From Caulobacteraceae bacterium (lineage in GTDB: Bacteria; Pseudomonadota; Alphaproteobacteria; Caulobacterales; Caulobacteraceae), in the NCBI GenBank assembly GCA_947475735.1, contig CANJLQ010000010.1:114332-178331 (forward strand): a stretch of DNA of 64,000 nt. The letters are read 5' to 3'. Position numbers and translations under genes: made by a program. The notes under the pieces are model-generated. The model saw nothing but the letters and a program-made list of their open reading frames with translations, was not told the origin of the DNA and did not search any database. Shown here in pieces: positions 1 through 8,351 of this stretch (its first letter is position 1; every line of letters starts with the position of its first letter).

Positions 1-1
1 C

Positions 2-430
2 ATGAAGTCGGTCATCGCCCAGATCTGGCCCAAGGTCGCGGCCGGCGAGACCGTCAGCCTGTTCCGCTCCCACCATCCTGACTACGCCGACGGCGGGCAG
101 TTGCGCGACTTCGTCTTCGTCGACGACGTGGTCGACATCATCGAATGGCTGCTGTGCGAGGACCATATCAGCGGCATCTTTAACGCGGGCTCAGGCCAGG
201 CACGGTCTTTCCTCGACCTGGCCAACGCCACCTTCGCCGCCGCCGGGAGGGAGCCCAAGGTCGCCTACATCGACATGCCCGAGGCCATCCGCGACCGGTA
301 TCAGTACTTCACCCAGGCCAGCATGGACCGCGTCCGGTCGCTCGGATTCTCCGGCCAGTCGATGCCGCTGGAGGAGGGCGTGCGCCGCTATGTCCAGGGC
401 TTCCTGTCACAGCCGGATCCCTATCGATGA
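2..430 (+). CDS. hldD: ADP-L-glycero-D-manno-heptose 6-epimerase, C-terminal part (5' end outside window)
   Basis: Last ~142 residues of an extended short-chain dehydrogenase/epimerase that converts ADP-D-glycero- to ADP-L-glycero-D-manno-heptose for the LPS inner core. The segment matches the second half of HldD: RDFVFVDDVVD (the conserved RDFVYVxDV block), GIFNAGSG, then a YQ-FTQA motif near the end. Full family proteins are about 310-330 residues, so the first ATG seen here (MKSVIAQIW) is internal and the gene begins upstream of the window. Its TGA overlaps the ATG of the next gene, so the two are probably co-transcribed. Assignment to HldD rather than another SDR epimerase rests on these motifs only. 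Confidence 0.85.
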   Translation: MKSVIAQIWPKVAAGETVSLFRSHHPDYADGGQLRDFVFVDDVVDIIEWLLCEDHISGIFNAGSGQARSFLDLANATFAAAGREPKVAYIDMPEAIRDRYQYFTQASMDRVRSLGFSGQSMPLEEGVRRYVQGFLSQPDPYR

Positions 431-1533
431 TGTTGCCCCGGCTCAGCCTCGGCCAGTGGATCGGCTGGACCGGCTTTGTCCTCGTGTTCCTGCTGACAGC
501 AGCGGTCGCCATCTGGCGCGGCGACATCTTGAAGGCCGGGCTCGATCCGCAGATTCCGTTTCAGACCTATGACCCGCCGCCGGCGCCCGACTATGCGTCG
601 CCCGAAGCCTGGGCCATGCGCGACGTGCGGACGGCGAACGCGGGCCCGGCGGCGGTCTTCTTCCTGCATTCCACGACCTTCGACGGCGGTCGCGACTGGA
701 ATGGGCCGATCGATGACCCTGACGCTGACGCCTATCTGAGGCGCGTCGTCATTCCGAACTATGCCGGCCCCTTCGCGCGGGCCGGATCGATCAGCGTGCC
801 ACGGTACCGCCAGGGCTCGCTCTACACGCGGCTGACTTTGCGCGACGATGCGCGCGACGCTCGCGCCTTCGCCTATGAGGACGCGCGCCGAGCCTTCGAC
901 GCCTGGCTGCGGGCCCACCCGACGGGCCCCCTGGTGCTGGCCGGTGTCGAGCAGGGCGGAGAGTTGATCGACCGGCTGGTGCGGGAACGTGTTGCCGGCG
1001 ACCCGTCGCTGAGGGCCCGGATCGCGGCGGTCTATGTCATGGACGTCCTGGTCGCGCGCGACACCCTGGCCGGTGCCCTTCCGGCCTGCGCCACCGCCAC
1101 CAGCATCGGCTGCGTCGTCGGTTGGTCGGGTGTGGGCGAGGACAATGACGGCGCGGCCCGACGACGACTGAGGCGCGCTCTCGTCTGGGATGACAGCGGC
1201 CGTCTGGTCGACCTGAACGGCCGCGCCGCCCTGTGCGTCAATCCGGTCAGCGGCGCGGCCGACGGCGTCGCCGTACCCGCCCGGCGGCATCACGGCGCGG
1301 CCAATGCCACGGGGTTGGAGTGGGGGGTTCGACCGGCCTTCATCGACCGGGTGGTGGCGACCCAGTGCCGCGACGGCATCCTGCGGCACACGGAGTTGAC
1401 CACGGAATCCTTCCGCGAGGTCGGCGACTGGGCGGACCGCCGAAAAGCGCGTCCGTACAATCTTTTTTACGCCGATCTTGAGCGAGACGTGGAGCGTCGG
1501 CTGAACGTCTGGATGGCCGCTCAGGTCGGCTAG
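427..1533 (+). CDS. DUF3089 family alpha/beta-hydrolase-like protein lacking the nucleophile serine
   Basis: 368 residues with one N-terminal membrane segment (about residues 10-30), so the rest probably lies in the periplasm as an anchored domain. The body resembles DUF3089, an alpha/beta-hydrolase-like family of unknown substrate: a FFLHSTTF block near residue 78 and a helix-strand region where the nucleophile elbow should lie. There the sequence reads GVEQGG (about 943-960), with Glu in place of the usual Ser of a GxSxG elbow, so classic esterase chemistry looks unlikely. It overlaps hldD by the TGA/ATG junction. Two ATG codons in a row (427 and 430) make the exact start uncertain by one residue. 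Confidence 0.7.
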   Translation: MMLPRLSLGQWIGWTGFVLVFLLTAAVAIWRGDILKAGLDPQIPFQTYDPPPAPDYASPEAWAMRDVRTANAGPAAVFFLHSTTFDGGRDWNGPIDDPDADAYLRRVVIPNYAGPFARAGSISVPRYRQGSLYTRLTLRDDARDARAFAYEDARRAFDAWLRAHPTGPLVLAGVEQGGELIDRLVRERVAGDPSLRARIAAVYVMDVLVARDTLAGALPACATATSIGCVVGWSGVGEDNDGAARRRLRRALVWDDSGRLVDLNGRAALCVNPVSGAADGVAVPARRHHGAANATGLEWGVRPAFIDRVVATQCRDGILRHTELTTESFREVGDWADRRKARPYNLFYADLERDVERRLNVWMAAQVG

Positions 1534-1551
1534 TCGAACTGTCGCTTAGAA

Positions 1552-1749
1552 TTGTCATCCCGGCCGAAGCGAAGCGAAGAGCCGGGACGCGACGCTGTCT
1601 TGGAGCCGAGGCCCGGCCTTGGAGCCGGGCCAATCTCAACATCCGAGGATGGTTTCCCCGTCTCCCGGTTCTCCCTGACGGTCGACCGGGAGGATCATTT
1701 GGTTTCCCTGCCGTCCCGGCTCTCCGCTTCGCTTCGGCCGGGATGACAA
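1552..1749. repeat. ~200-bp terminally inverted repeat element, family A copy 1
   Basis: Outer arms begin TTGTCATCCCGGCC and end with its reverse complement GGCCGGGATGACAA, with the inverted match continuing roughly 35 bp inward (GAAGCG...GAGAGCCGGGAC). Inside is a second hairpin, CTCCCGGT (1662-1669) with ACCGGGAG (1685-1692). No open frame of its own is supported. It fills the gap between the convergent ends of the DUF3089 gene and recG, where it could act as a two-way terminator (inference). A second full copy lies at 21047-21250 and a half copy at 36285-36332. Confidence 0.85.
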
Positions 1750-1769
1750 GGCGCCATCTCCACCCGCAA

Positions 1770-3872
1770 TCAATCCAATCCAGACCGGTCCGTCTTCCAG
1801 TCGAACAGAGCCTCCAGCACCTGGATGGCCCTACCGCGCTCGGACATCAGATCCGGATCTCGCCCCAGCACCAGCCGCGCGTCGTCGGCCGCAGCCATAA
1901 GCAGGGATCGATGCCGCACCGGGTCGGCGAAGCGATAGGCCGGAAAACCGCTCTGCTTGAGGCCAAGGGGATCGCCGCCTCCGCGCAGCCGAAAGTCCTC
2001 CTCGGCGATCTCGAAGCCGTCTTCAGAGCGGCGCAGCGTCTCCAGCCGTTGCCTTGCCGTCTCGCCCAACCCGCCGTCCTCGCCGCCGTACAGCAGGATG
2101 CAGGCGCTGGACTTGGCCCCCCGTCCCACCCGCCCGCGCAGTTGGTGCAACTGCGCCAGTCCGAACCGGTCGGCGTGCTCGATCACCATGATGGTGGCGT
2201 TGGGCACATCGACCCCGACCTCGACGACGGTCGTGGCGACCAGCACCGGCAGGCGACCGTTGGCGAAATCGGCCATCACGGCCTCTCGCTCCGCCCCCGG
2301 CATCTGACCGTGGGCCAGCCCGACCTCGGTCTTCAGAAGGCGGCGCAGATCGACCGCCCGTTCCTCGGCCGCGGCTAGATCGACGGCCTCCGATTCTGCC
2401 ACGAGTGGACAGATCCAGTAGGCCTGGGCCCCGGCCTCGACCGCCGCCCTCAGCCGCTGGGCCACTTCGCCGATGCGGGCGAGCGGCAGGACGGCCGTGG
2501 CTACGGGCGTGCGGCCCGGTGGCCTTTCCATCAGCCGGCTGACCTCCAGCTCGCCGTACTGGGTCAGCTCCAGGGTGCGCGGAATGGGCGTCGCCGACAT
2601 GGTCAGCAGGTGGACGCCGCCGGTGCGCGGATCGCCCTTGGCCTGCAGCCTGGCCCGCTCGTTGACGCCGAACCGGTGCTGTTCGTCGATGACCGCCAGC
2701 GCCAGCCGATCGAAACGGACGGCGTCCTGGAACAAGGCGTGCGTCCCGATCGCGACACGCGCCGTGCCGCTGGCCAGGGCCGCCAGCTTCTCTCGCCGTT
2801 CGCCGGGCGTGTCGCGGCCGGTCAGCAGCAGGGCAGGGGCTCCGGCCGCCTCCAGCATCGGGCCCAGCCGCTGGAAATGCTGACGCGCCAGGATCTCGGT
2901 CGGGGCCATCAGGGCGGACTGGAAGCCGCTGGAGGCCGCGTCCGCCATGGCCAGGGCCGCGACCGCCGTCTTGCCTGAACCCACGTCGCCCTGCAGCAGC
3001 CGGCCCATCTGTTCGCCCGACGCCAGATCCGCGCGAATCTCGGTGACGGCGTCGCTCTGTGCCCCGGTGAGGGTGAAGGGCAGGGCGGTCAGCAGAGCCT
3101 CGGACACCGATCCCGGCCGGATCACGGGCGCGGGCGTGATCTTGCGGGCGCGGCGTCGACGGGCCAGCGCCAGCTGATGAGCCAGCAACTCGTCGTAGGC
3201 CAGGCGCTGGCGGACCGGCGTGTCGGGCGTCAGGTCCATCTCCCCGGACGGAGCATGCAGGGCCGCGATCGCGGCGTGCCACCGCGGCCACCGTTGCTTC
3301 GCAAGCCACGCCGCGTCCTGCCACTCCGGCAGATCGGGCGCGACCGCCAAGGCCCCCAGGGCGATCTTCCGGACCTGGCGCGAGGTGATGCCCTGGGTCG
3401 CCGGATAGACGGGCTCGACGGCCGGGATCTCCTCGCCCTTGTCCAGCGGGATGATCCAGTCGGGATGGACGATCTGGACCTCGTTGTTGAACCGCTCGAC
3501 CTTTCCGGACACCAGCCGCCGCTCGCCCCGGGGCAGCTGGCGGTCGATGTGCTGGGGACTGCCGCCGAACCAGATCAGGTGGATGAAGCCCGTGTCGTCC
3601 GAGGCCCGGACCTTCAGCGGCACGCCCGGCCGCCCCGGCGCGATCATGCGGTCCACGATCACATCGAACACCCCGACCTCGCCCTCGACGGCATCGACAG
3701 CCGTCGTCCGGCGTCGCGTGATGACGCCCGTGGGCCCCAGGAACAGCACGTCGCGCACCAGCGGTCCGGCCAGCTTCTGCACCAGCGGCAGGGTGCGGGG
3801 CCCGACGCCCTTCAGGCTGTCGACCGGGGCGAACAGGGGAAAGAGAATCTCCGGGCGCATCGACCGCGACAA
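1770..3872 (-). CDS. recG: ATP-dependent DNA helicase RecG
   Basis: 700 residues, normal RecG length. RecG binds branched DNA and drives fork regression and Holliday junction migration. An N-terminal OB-fold wedge region (about residues 65-145) precedes a superfamily 2 helicase core: Walker A GDVGSGKT, Walker B variant DEQH (VIDEQHRFGV), motif III SATPIPRTLELT, and the QLRGRVGRG motif VI. The start at 3872 gives MSRSMRPE; an ATG four codons in (3860) is an alternative. It is divergent from sdhE-mfd across a ~45-bp gap, an arrangement seen in other alphaproteobacteria. Its 3' end faces the family A repeat. Confidence 0.97.
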   Translation of the reverse strand: MSRSMRPEILFPLFAPVDSLKGVGPRTLPLVQKLAGPLVRDVLFLGPTGVITRRRTTAVDAVEGEVGVFDVIVDRMIAPGRPGVPLKVRASDDTGFIHLIWFGGSPQHIDRQLPRGERRLVSGKVERFNNEVQIVHPDWIIPLDKGEEIPAVEPVYPATQGITSRQVRKIALGALAVAPDLPEWQDAAWLAKQRWPRWHAAIAALHAPSGEMDLTPDTPVRQRLAYDELLAHQLALARRRRARKITPAPVIRPGSVSEALLTALPFTLTGAQSDAVTEIRADLASGEQMGRLLQGDVGSGKTAVAALAMADAASSGFQSALMAPTEILARQHFQRLGPMLEAAGAPALLLTGRDTPGERREKLAALASGTARVAIGTHALFQDAVRFDRLALAVIDEQHRFGVNERARLQAKGDPRTGGVHLLTMSATPIPRTLELTQYGELEVSRLMERPPGRTPVATAVLPLARIGEVAQRLRAAVEAGAQAYWICPLVAESEAVDLAAAEERAVDLRRLLKTEVGLAHGQMPGAEREAVMADFANGRLPVLVATTVVEVGVDVPNATIMVIEHADRFGLAQLHQLRGRVGRGAKSSACILLYGGEDGGLGETARQRLETLRRSEDGFEIAEEDFRLRGGGDPLGLKQSGFPAYRFADPVRHRSLLMAAADDARLVLGRDPDLMSERGRAIQVLEALFDWKTDRSGLD

Positions 3873-3916
3873 TAGCCGCCGCCGCGACGCTGGCGAAACG
3901 TCTCCCGGAACGCTAT

Positions 3917-4294
3917 TTGACCGCCTCTGTTAGACGACTGGACCGGGCAAGGATTCTTGTGGCCGAACACTTTGTGCATGCCGAAACGACCTCCGACGCC
4001 GAAACGGCGCGGCGCGAGCGGCTGGGCCGGATCACGTTTCGCGCCTGGCGCCGGGGTTTCCGGGAGGCCGACCTGGTGTTGGGGCCCTTCATCGAGCGTG
4101 AGGGCGCGGGCCTGTCGGCTGACGAACTGGACCAGCTCGAAGCCTTGCTGACCGAAGACAACGATCACGAGCTTTACGCCTGGATCATCGAGACCCAGCC
4201 CACGCCGCCCGAGCACGACACCTCGCTGATGGCCAAGGTCCGCGCCTTCATGCGCGCCCATGTCGCCGCCGCCGTCGCCCAGGGAGCCGGCTGA
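3917..4294 (+). CDS. sdhE: SdhE/Sdh5-type FAD assembly factor for succinate dehydrogenase
   Basis: Small acidic protein of the YgfY/Sdh5 family, which helps attach FAD covalently to the SdhA flavoprotein. The family core is visible from about residue 34: RRERLGRITFRAWRRGFREADLVLGPF, including the RG(F/M)RE-D block, followed by an acidic LDQLEALLTEDNDHELYAWI helix. The chosen TTG start at 3917 gives 125 residues, longer than typical (80-100), so a downstream start such as the GTG at 3959 is possible. Its TGA overlaps the ATG of mfd, indicating translational coupling. It lies between recG and mfd although its function is unrelated to repair. Confidence 0.8.
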   Translation: MTASVRRLDRARILVAEHFVHAETTSDAETARRERLGRITFRAWRRGFREADLVLGPFIEREGAGLSADELDQLEALLTEDNDHELYAWIIETQPTPPEHDTSLMAKVRAFMRAHVAAAVAQGAG

Positions 4295-7200
4295 TGGACG
4301 GGGGATCGATCGAGCGTCGCACCGATCAGGACCTTGGCGGCGCGCCCGAGGGGATGGACGCCCTTGTCGTCGTGGACCGGATCAAGGCCTCCGGGGGCGT
4401 CGGTGTCTTCGTGGCCCGGGACTTTTCGCGCTCCAGCGTCTTCGTTCAGGCGTTCCGTTTCTTTGCCAAAGATATTGAGATAATTGAGTTTCCTGCGTGG
4501 GACTGCTTGCCCTACGACCGTCTCAGCCCGACCTCGGCGGTGTCCGCCGAGCGGATGGCGGCCCTGACGGCTCTGGCGCGACGTGACGCGGACGATCGGA
4601 CGCCTCTTCTGATCGTGACGACCGTCGCCGCCGCCGTGCAGCGGACCCCGCCGCGCGAGGTCACGGCCTCGGCCGCCTTCGACGCCGTGGAGGGCCGCGA
4701 GCTCGATCTGACGGCCCTTGAGGCCTATTTTGCCACCAATGGCTACATGCGGGCCTCGACCGTCAACGACCGGGGCGAATACGCCGTCCGCGGCGGCGTC
4801 GTCGACGTGTTTCCGCCCGGGTTCGCCGAGCCGGTGCGGCTGGACATGTTCGGGGCCGAGCTGGAATCCATCCGCACCTTCGATCCGGAGACCCAGCGCT
4901 CGACCGGACAGCTGCGCGAGGTGTCGCTGTCACCCGTGTCCGAAGCCCTGCTGAACCCCGAGAGCATCAGCCGCTTCCGCAGCGGCTACCTCAACCTGTT
5001 CGGGTCGCCGGGCGAGGATCCGACCTATGCGGCGGTGTCGGAGGGCGCGCGGCGTCAGGGGTTCGAGCACTGGCTGCCGCTGCTCTACGACCGGCTGGAG
5101 ACCCTGTTCGACTATCTGCCCGACCGGTCGTCGATCTATCTGGATCATCAGGCGGACGCGGCCCGGACCGATCGCTGGAACCTGACCCGCGACGCCTATG
5201 AGGCGCGCCAGGAGGCGTCCAAGGCCAAGGGAGGCGCGGCGAACCGGGCCTTGCCGCCGGAGCGGCTCTATCTGCCTGACGCCGAGTGGAACGGCGCGCT
5301 CGCCGGCCGGACCGTGCGCCGCCTCAGCCCCTTCGACGGCGCGGCCGAGGACGCGGGCGGGCGTCTGGGCCGGACCTTCGCCGCCGAACGGGCCCAGGAC
5401 AGCGTCAATCTGTTCGAGGCCGTCGCCGCCCACGCCGCCGCGCTGAAGGCCGATGGCAAGCGCGTCCTGTTCGCCTCCTGGACCGAAGGGTCGTCCGACC
5501 GGCTGGGCGTCATGCTGTCCGACCACGGTCTGGAGCCGGTCGTGCCCGTGCGCGACTGGGCCGATGTGCAGTCGGCGTCCAGGGACCTGTTCCTGCGCGC
5601 CGTCTTGCCGGTGGAGCATGGCTTCGTCACCGACGACGTTGCCGTCATCTCCGAAACCGACATCCTGGGCGACCGTCTGGCGCGCCCGAAGCGGAAGCGC
5701 CGCGCCTCCAATTTTCTGGCCGAGGCCTCGGCCCTGACCACCGGCGATCTGGTCGTCCACCTGGATCACGGCATCGGCCGATACGAGGGCCTGAAGACGC
5801 TGGAGATCCAGGAGGCTCCACACGACTGCCTGGAGCTGCTCTACGCCGGTGACAGCAAACTCTATCTGCCCGTTGAGAACATTGACCTCCTGACCCGCTA
5901 TGGCACGGAGTCCGACGGCGTCCAGCTGGACCGTCTGGGCGGGGCGGGGTGGCAGGCGAGGAAGGCCAAGGCCAAGGCCCGCCTGCGCGACATGGCCGAG
6001 GGCCTGATCGCGCTCGCCGCCAAGCGCGCGCTGAAATCCGGCGACGCCATCACCCCGCCGGCCGGCCTGTTCGACGAGTTCTGCGCCCGCTTCCCGTACG
6101 AGGAGACCGACGACCAGCTGAACGCCATCGGCGACGTGCTGGAGGACCTCGGCAAGGGCTCGCCGATGGATCGCCTGATCTGCGGCGACGTGGGCTTCGG
6201 CAAGACCGAGGTCGCCATCCGCGCCGCCTTCGTCGTGGCCATGTCGGGGCAGCAGGTCGCGATCGTCTGCCCTACGACACTGTTGGCCCGCCAGCATTTC
6301 AAGACCTTCTCCGAACGCTTCGCCGGCTGGCCCATCAAGGTCCGCCACCTGTCGCGCATGGTCACCGCCAAGGACGCGGCCGAGACCCGCGCGGGCCTGA
6401 AGGACGGCTCCTTCGAGATCGTCGTCGGCACCCATGCCGTGCTGTCCGATCAGGTCGGCTTCAAGGACCTGGGCCTCGTCATCGTCGATGAGGAGCAGCA
6501 CTTCGGCGTCAAGCACAAGGAGAAGCTGAAGAGCCTCCGCGCCAACGTCCACCTGCTGACCCTGACCGCCACTCCCATTCCGCGCACGCTCCAGATGGCG
6601 CTGTCAGGCATCCGCGAGATGTCGATCATCGCCACGCCGCCGGTCGATCGTCTGGCGGTGCGGACCTATGTGGCACCGTGGGACCCGGTCATGGTGCGCG
6701 AGGCGTTGCTGCGCGAGAAGTATCGTGGGGGCCAGGCCTTCTACGTCTGCCCGCGCCTGTCGGACCTGCCCGACATCGAGGAATTTCTCCGCGTCCAGGT
6801 GCCCGAGATCAAGTTCGTCGTCGGCCACGGCCAGATGAGCCCGACCCAGCTGGAAGACGTGATGAGCGCCTTCTACGACGGCAGCTACGACGTGCTGGTC
6901 TCGACCACCATCGTCGAGAGCGGCATCGACATTCCGACCGCCAACACCTTGATCGTGCACAGGGCCGACATGTTCGGCCTGGCCCAGCTGCACCAGATCC
7001 GGGGTCGGATCGGCCGGTCCAAGGCCCGCGCCTTCGCCTATCTGACGACCGACGCGACCAAGCCCCTGACCCAGTCGGCCGAGCGGCGGCTGCAGGTGCT
7101 TCAGTCGCTCGACAACCTCGGCGCCGGCTTCCAGCTGGCCAGCCACGACCTGGACCAGAGGGGCGGCGGCAATCTGCTGGGCGACGAGCAGTCGGGCCAC

Positions 7201-7746
7201 ATCCGCGAGGTCGGCGTCGAACTGTATCAGCAGATGCTAGAGGACGCCGTCGCCGAGCTGCGCCAGAACGGGGAGGGCGGCGCGATCGACCGGGGCTGGT
7301 CCCCGGCCATCAACGTCGGCGCGGCCGTCCTGATTCCAGAGGATTACGTCCCAGACCTCAACGTCCGTCTCAGCCTCTATCGCCGCCTGTCCGATGCGGA
7401 GAACACCGAGAGCCGCGAGGCCCTGGCCGCCGAACTCATCGACCGCTTCGGCCCCCTGCCGGACGAGGCCAAGCAACTGCTGCGGATCGTGGGGGTCAAG
7501 GCGAACTGCAAGACCGCCTGCATCGAACGCATCGACATCGGGCCCAAGGGCTGTGTCCTGACGCTGCGCGACAACCGCTTCCCCAATCCGGCCGGCCTGG
7601 TCGGCCTGATCCAGAAGAACCACGCGACGTGGAAGATCCGGCCGGACCAGAAGGTCGTGGTCAAGGGCGACTGGCCGTCGGCCGAGGAAAGGCTGAAGGT
7701 GGCTGAGCGCATCACGGCCGATCTGGCGCGGGTGGCCGCAGCCTAG
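4294..7746 (+). CDS. mfd: Transcription-repair coupling factor Mfd
   Basis: 1150 residues, the full family length. Mfd removes RNA polymerase stalled at lesions and recruits UvrA. N-terminal UvrB-homology region (to about residue 330), RNA-polymerase-interacting domain around residues 480-560 (LVHLDHGIGRYEGL), then a RecG-like translocase: Walker A GDVGFGKTE, DEEQHFGV, TATPIPRTLQMALSG, and QIRGRIGRS. A C-terminal UvrA-binding-type domain (LRLIPEDYVPDLN-like stretch, here VLIPEDYVPDLNVRL) follows. The start ATG overlaps the sdhE stop. The 3' end overlaps the convergent gene at 7743 by four bases. Confidence 0.97.
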   Translation: MDGGSIERRTDQDLGGAPEGMDALVVVDRIKASGGVGVFVARDFSRSSVFVQAFRFFAKDIEIIEFPAWDCLPYDRLSPTSAVSAERMAALTALARRDADDRTPLLIVTTVAAAVQRTPPREVTASAAFDAVEGRELDLTALEAYFATNGYMRASTVNDRGEYAVRGGVVDVFPPGFAEPVRLDMFGAELESIRTFDPETQRSTGQLREVSLSPVSEALLNPESISRFRSGYLNLFGSPGEDPTYAAVSEGARRQGFEHWLPLLYDRLETLFDYLPDRSSIYLDHQADAARTDRWNLTRDAYEARQEASKAKGGAANRALPPERLYLPDAEWNGALAGRTVRRLSPFDGAAEDAGGRLGRTFAAERAQDSVNLFEAVAAHAAALKADGKRVLFASWTEGSSDRLGVMLSDHGLEPVVPVRDWADVQSASRDLFLRAVLPVEHGFVTDDVAVISETDILGDRLARPKRKRRASNFLAEASALTTGDLVVHLDHGIGRYEGLKTLEIQEAPHDCLELLYAGDSKLYLPVENIDLLTRYGTESDGVQLDRLGGAGWQARKAKAKARLRDMAEGLIALAAKRALKSGDAITPPAGLFDEFCARFPYEETDDQLNAIGDVLEDLGKGSPMDRLICGDVGFGKTEVAIRAAFVVAMSGQQVAIVCPTTLLARQHFKTFSERFAGWPIKVRHLSRMVTAKDAAETRAGLKDGSFEIVVGTHAVLSDQVGFKDLGLVIVDEEQHFGVKHKEKLKSLRANVHLLTLTATPIPRTLQMALSGIREMSIIATPPVDRLAVRTYVAPWDPVMVREALLREKYRGGQAFYVCPRLSDLPDIEEFLRVQVPEIKFVVGHGQMSPTQLEDVMSAFYDGSYDVLVSTTIVESGIDIPTANTLIVHRADMFGLAQLHQIRGRIGRSKARAFAYLTTDATKPLTQSAERRLQVLQSLDNLGAGFQLASHDLDQRGGGNLLGDEQSGHIREVGVELYQQMLEDAVAELRQNGEGGAIDRGWSPAINVGAAVLIPEDYVPDLNVRLSLYRRLSDAENTESREALAAELIDRFGPLPDEAKQLLRIVGVKANCKTACIERIDIGPKGCVLTLRDNRFPNPAGLVGLIQKNHATWKIRPDQKVVVKGDWPSAEERLKVAERITADLARVAAA

Positions 7747-8336
7747 CGTCTCGGCTTGAAGTGCAGATGCGTGGCGTAGCGGGTCTGGCGCGCCGACACC
7801 GGCTCCAGCTCCGCCGTAAGCCCGTCCCAGAGCCGTTCGCCCCTGCCGAGGACGACCGGGGCCATCTGCAGATGCAGGTCGTCGATCACCCCGGTGTTGA
7901 GATAGTGCCGCGTTGTGCTCACCCCACCGCAGATCGCTGTATCGCCGTCGCCGGCCGCTGACCGGGCCGCGTCCAGCGCCGCGTCATAGCCCTCGGTCAC
8001 GAAATGGAAGGTGGTGCCGCCCGCCATCACCAGCGGTTCTCGCGGATAGTGGGTCAGGACGAAGACGGGCGCGCCATAGGGCGGGGTCTCGCCCCACCAC
8101 CCCGTCCAGTCGCTGTGCCAATCACCGCGGATCGGCCCGAACATGTTCCTGCCCATAATGAAGGCCGAATAGGCGAGGACGGCTTCACGCTCCTGGATGT
8201 TGTTGTCGCTGTCCTCGAACATCCAGCGATGCAGGGATCTCGCGCCTTCCCCGAGCGGGTTTTCCAGCGTCTGGTTCGGCCCTGCGCCGAATCCCTCCAG
8301 CGAAATCGTCATGTGCGCGCCGATGCGACTCGTCAT
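7743..8336 (-). CDS. Dihydrofolate reductase-like / RibD C-terminal domain protein
   Basis: 197 residues of the small RibD_C/DHFR-like family that includes many uncharacterised NADPH reductases. Visible family marks are an N-terminal MTISLEGFGAG strand, a FIMGRNMFGP block (the usual GRxTxE-type region), VFVLTHYPRE, and AICGGVSTTRHYLN near the C terminus, where NADPH would bind. It is not the riboflavin RibD, which lies at 59136. ATGs at 8336 and 8312 are both possible; the second gives MTISLEGF directly. It lies just upstream, in the opposite sense of transcription, of mfd's end, and no operon partner is obvious. Substrate unknown. Confidence 0.8.
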   Translation of the reverse strand: MTSRIGAHMTISLEGFGAGPNQTLENPLGEGARSLHRWMFEDSDNNIQEREAVLAYSAFIMGRNMFGPIRGDWHSDWTGWWGETPPYGAPVFVLTHYPREPLVMAGGTTFHFVTEGYDAALDAARSAAGDGDTAICGGVSTTRHYLNTGVIDDLHLQMAPVVLGRGERLWDGLTAELEPVSARQTRYATHLHFKPRR

Positions 8337-8351
8337 GGCGTTCGTCTCGGC

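Noticed and set aside
7743..8336. The RibD_C/DHFR-like gene as the missing riboflavin RibD component
   Set aside because: It has a reductase-type fold, not the deaminase domain that is missing at 59136, and lies far from the rib cluster.
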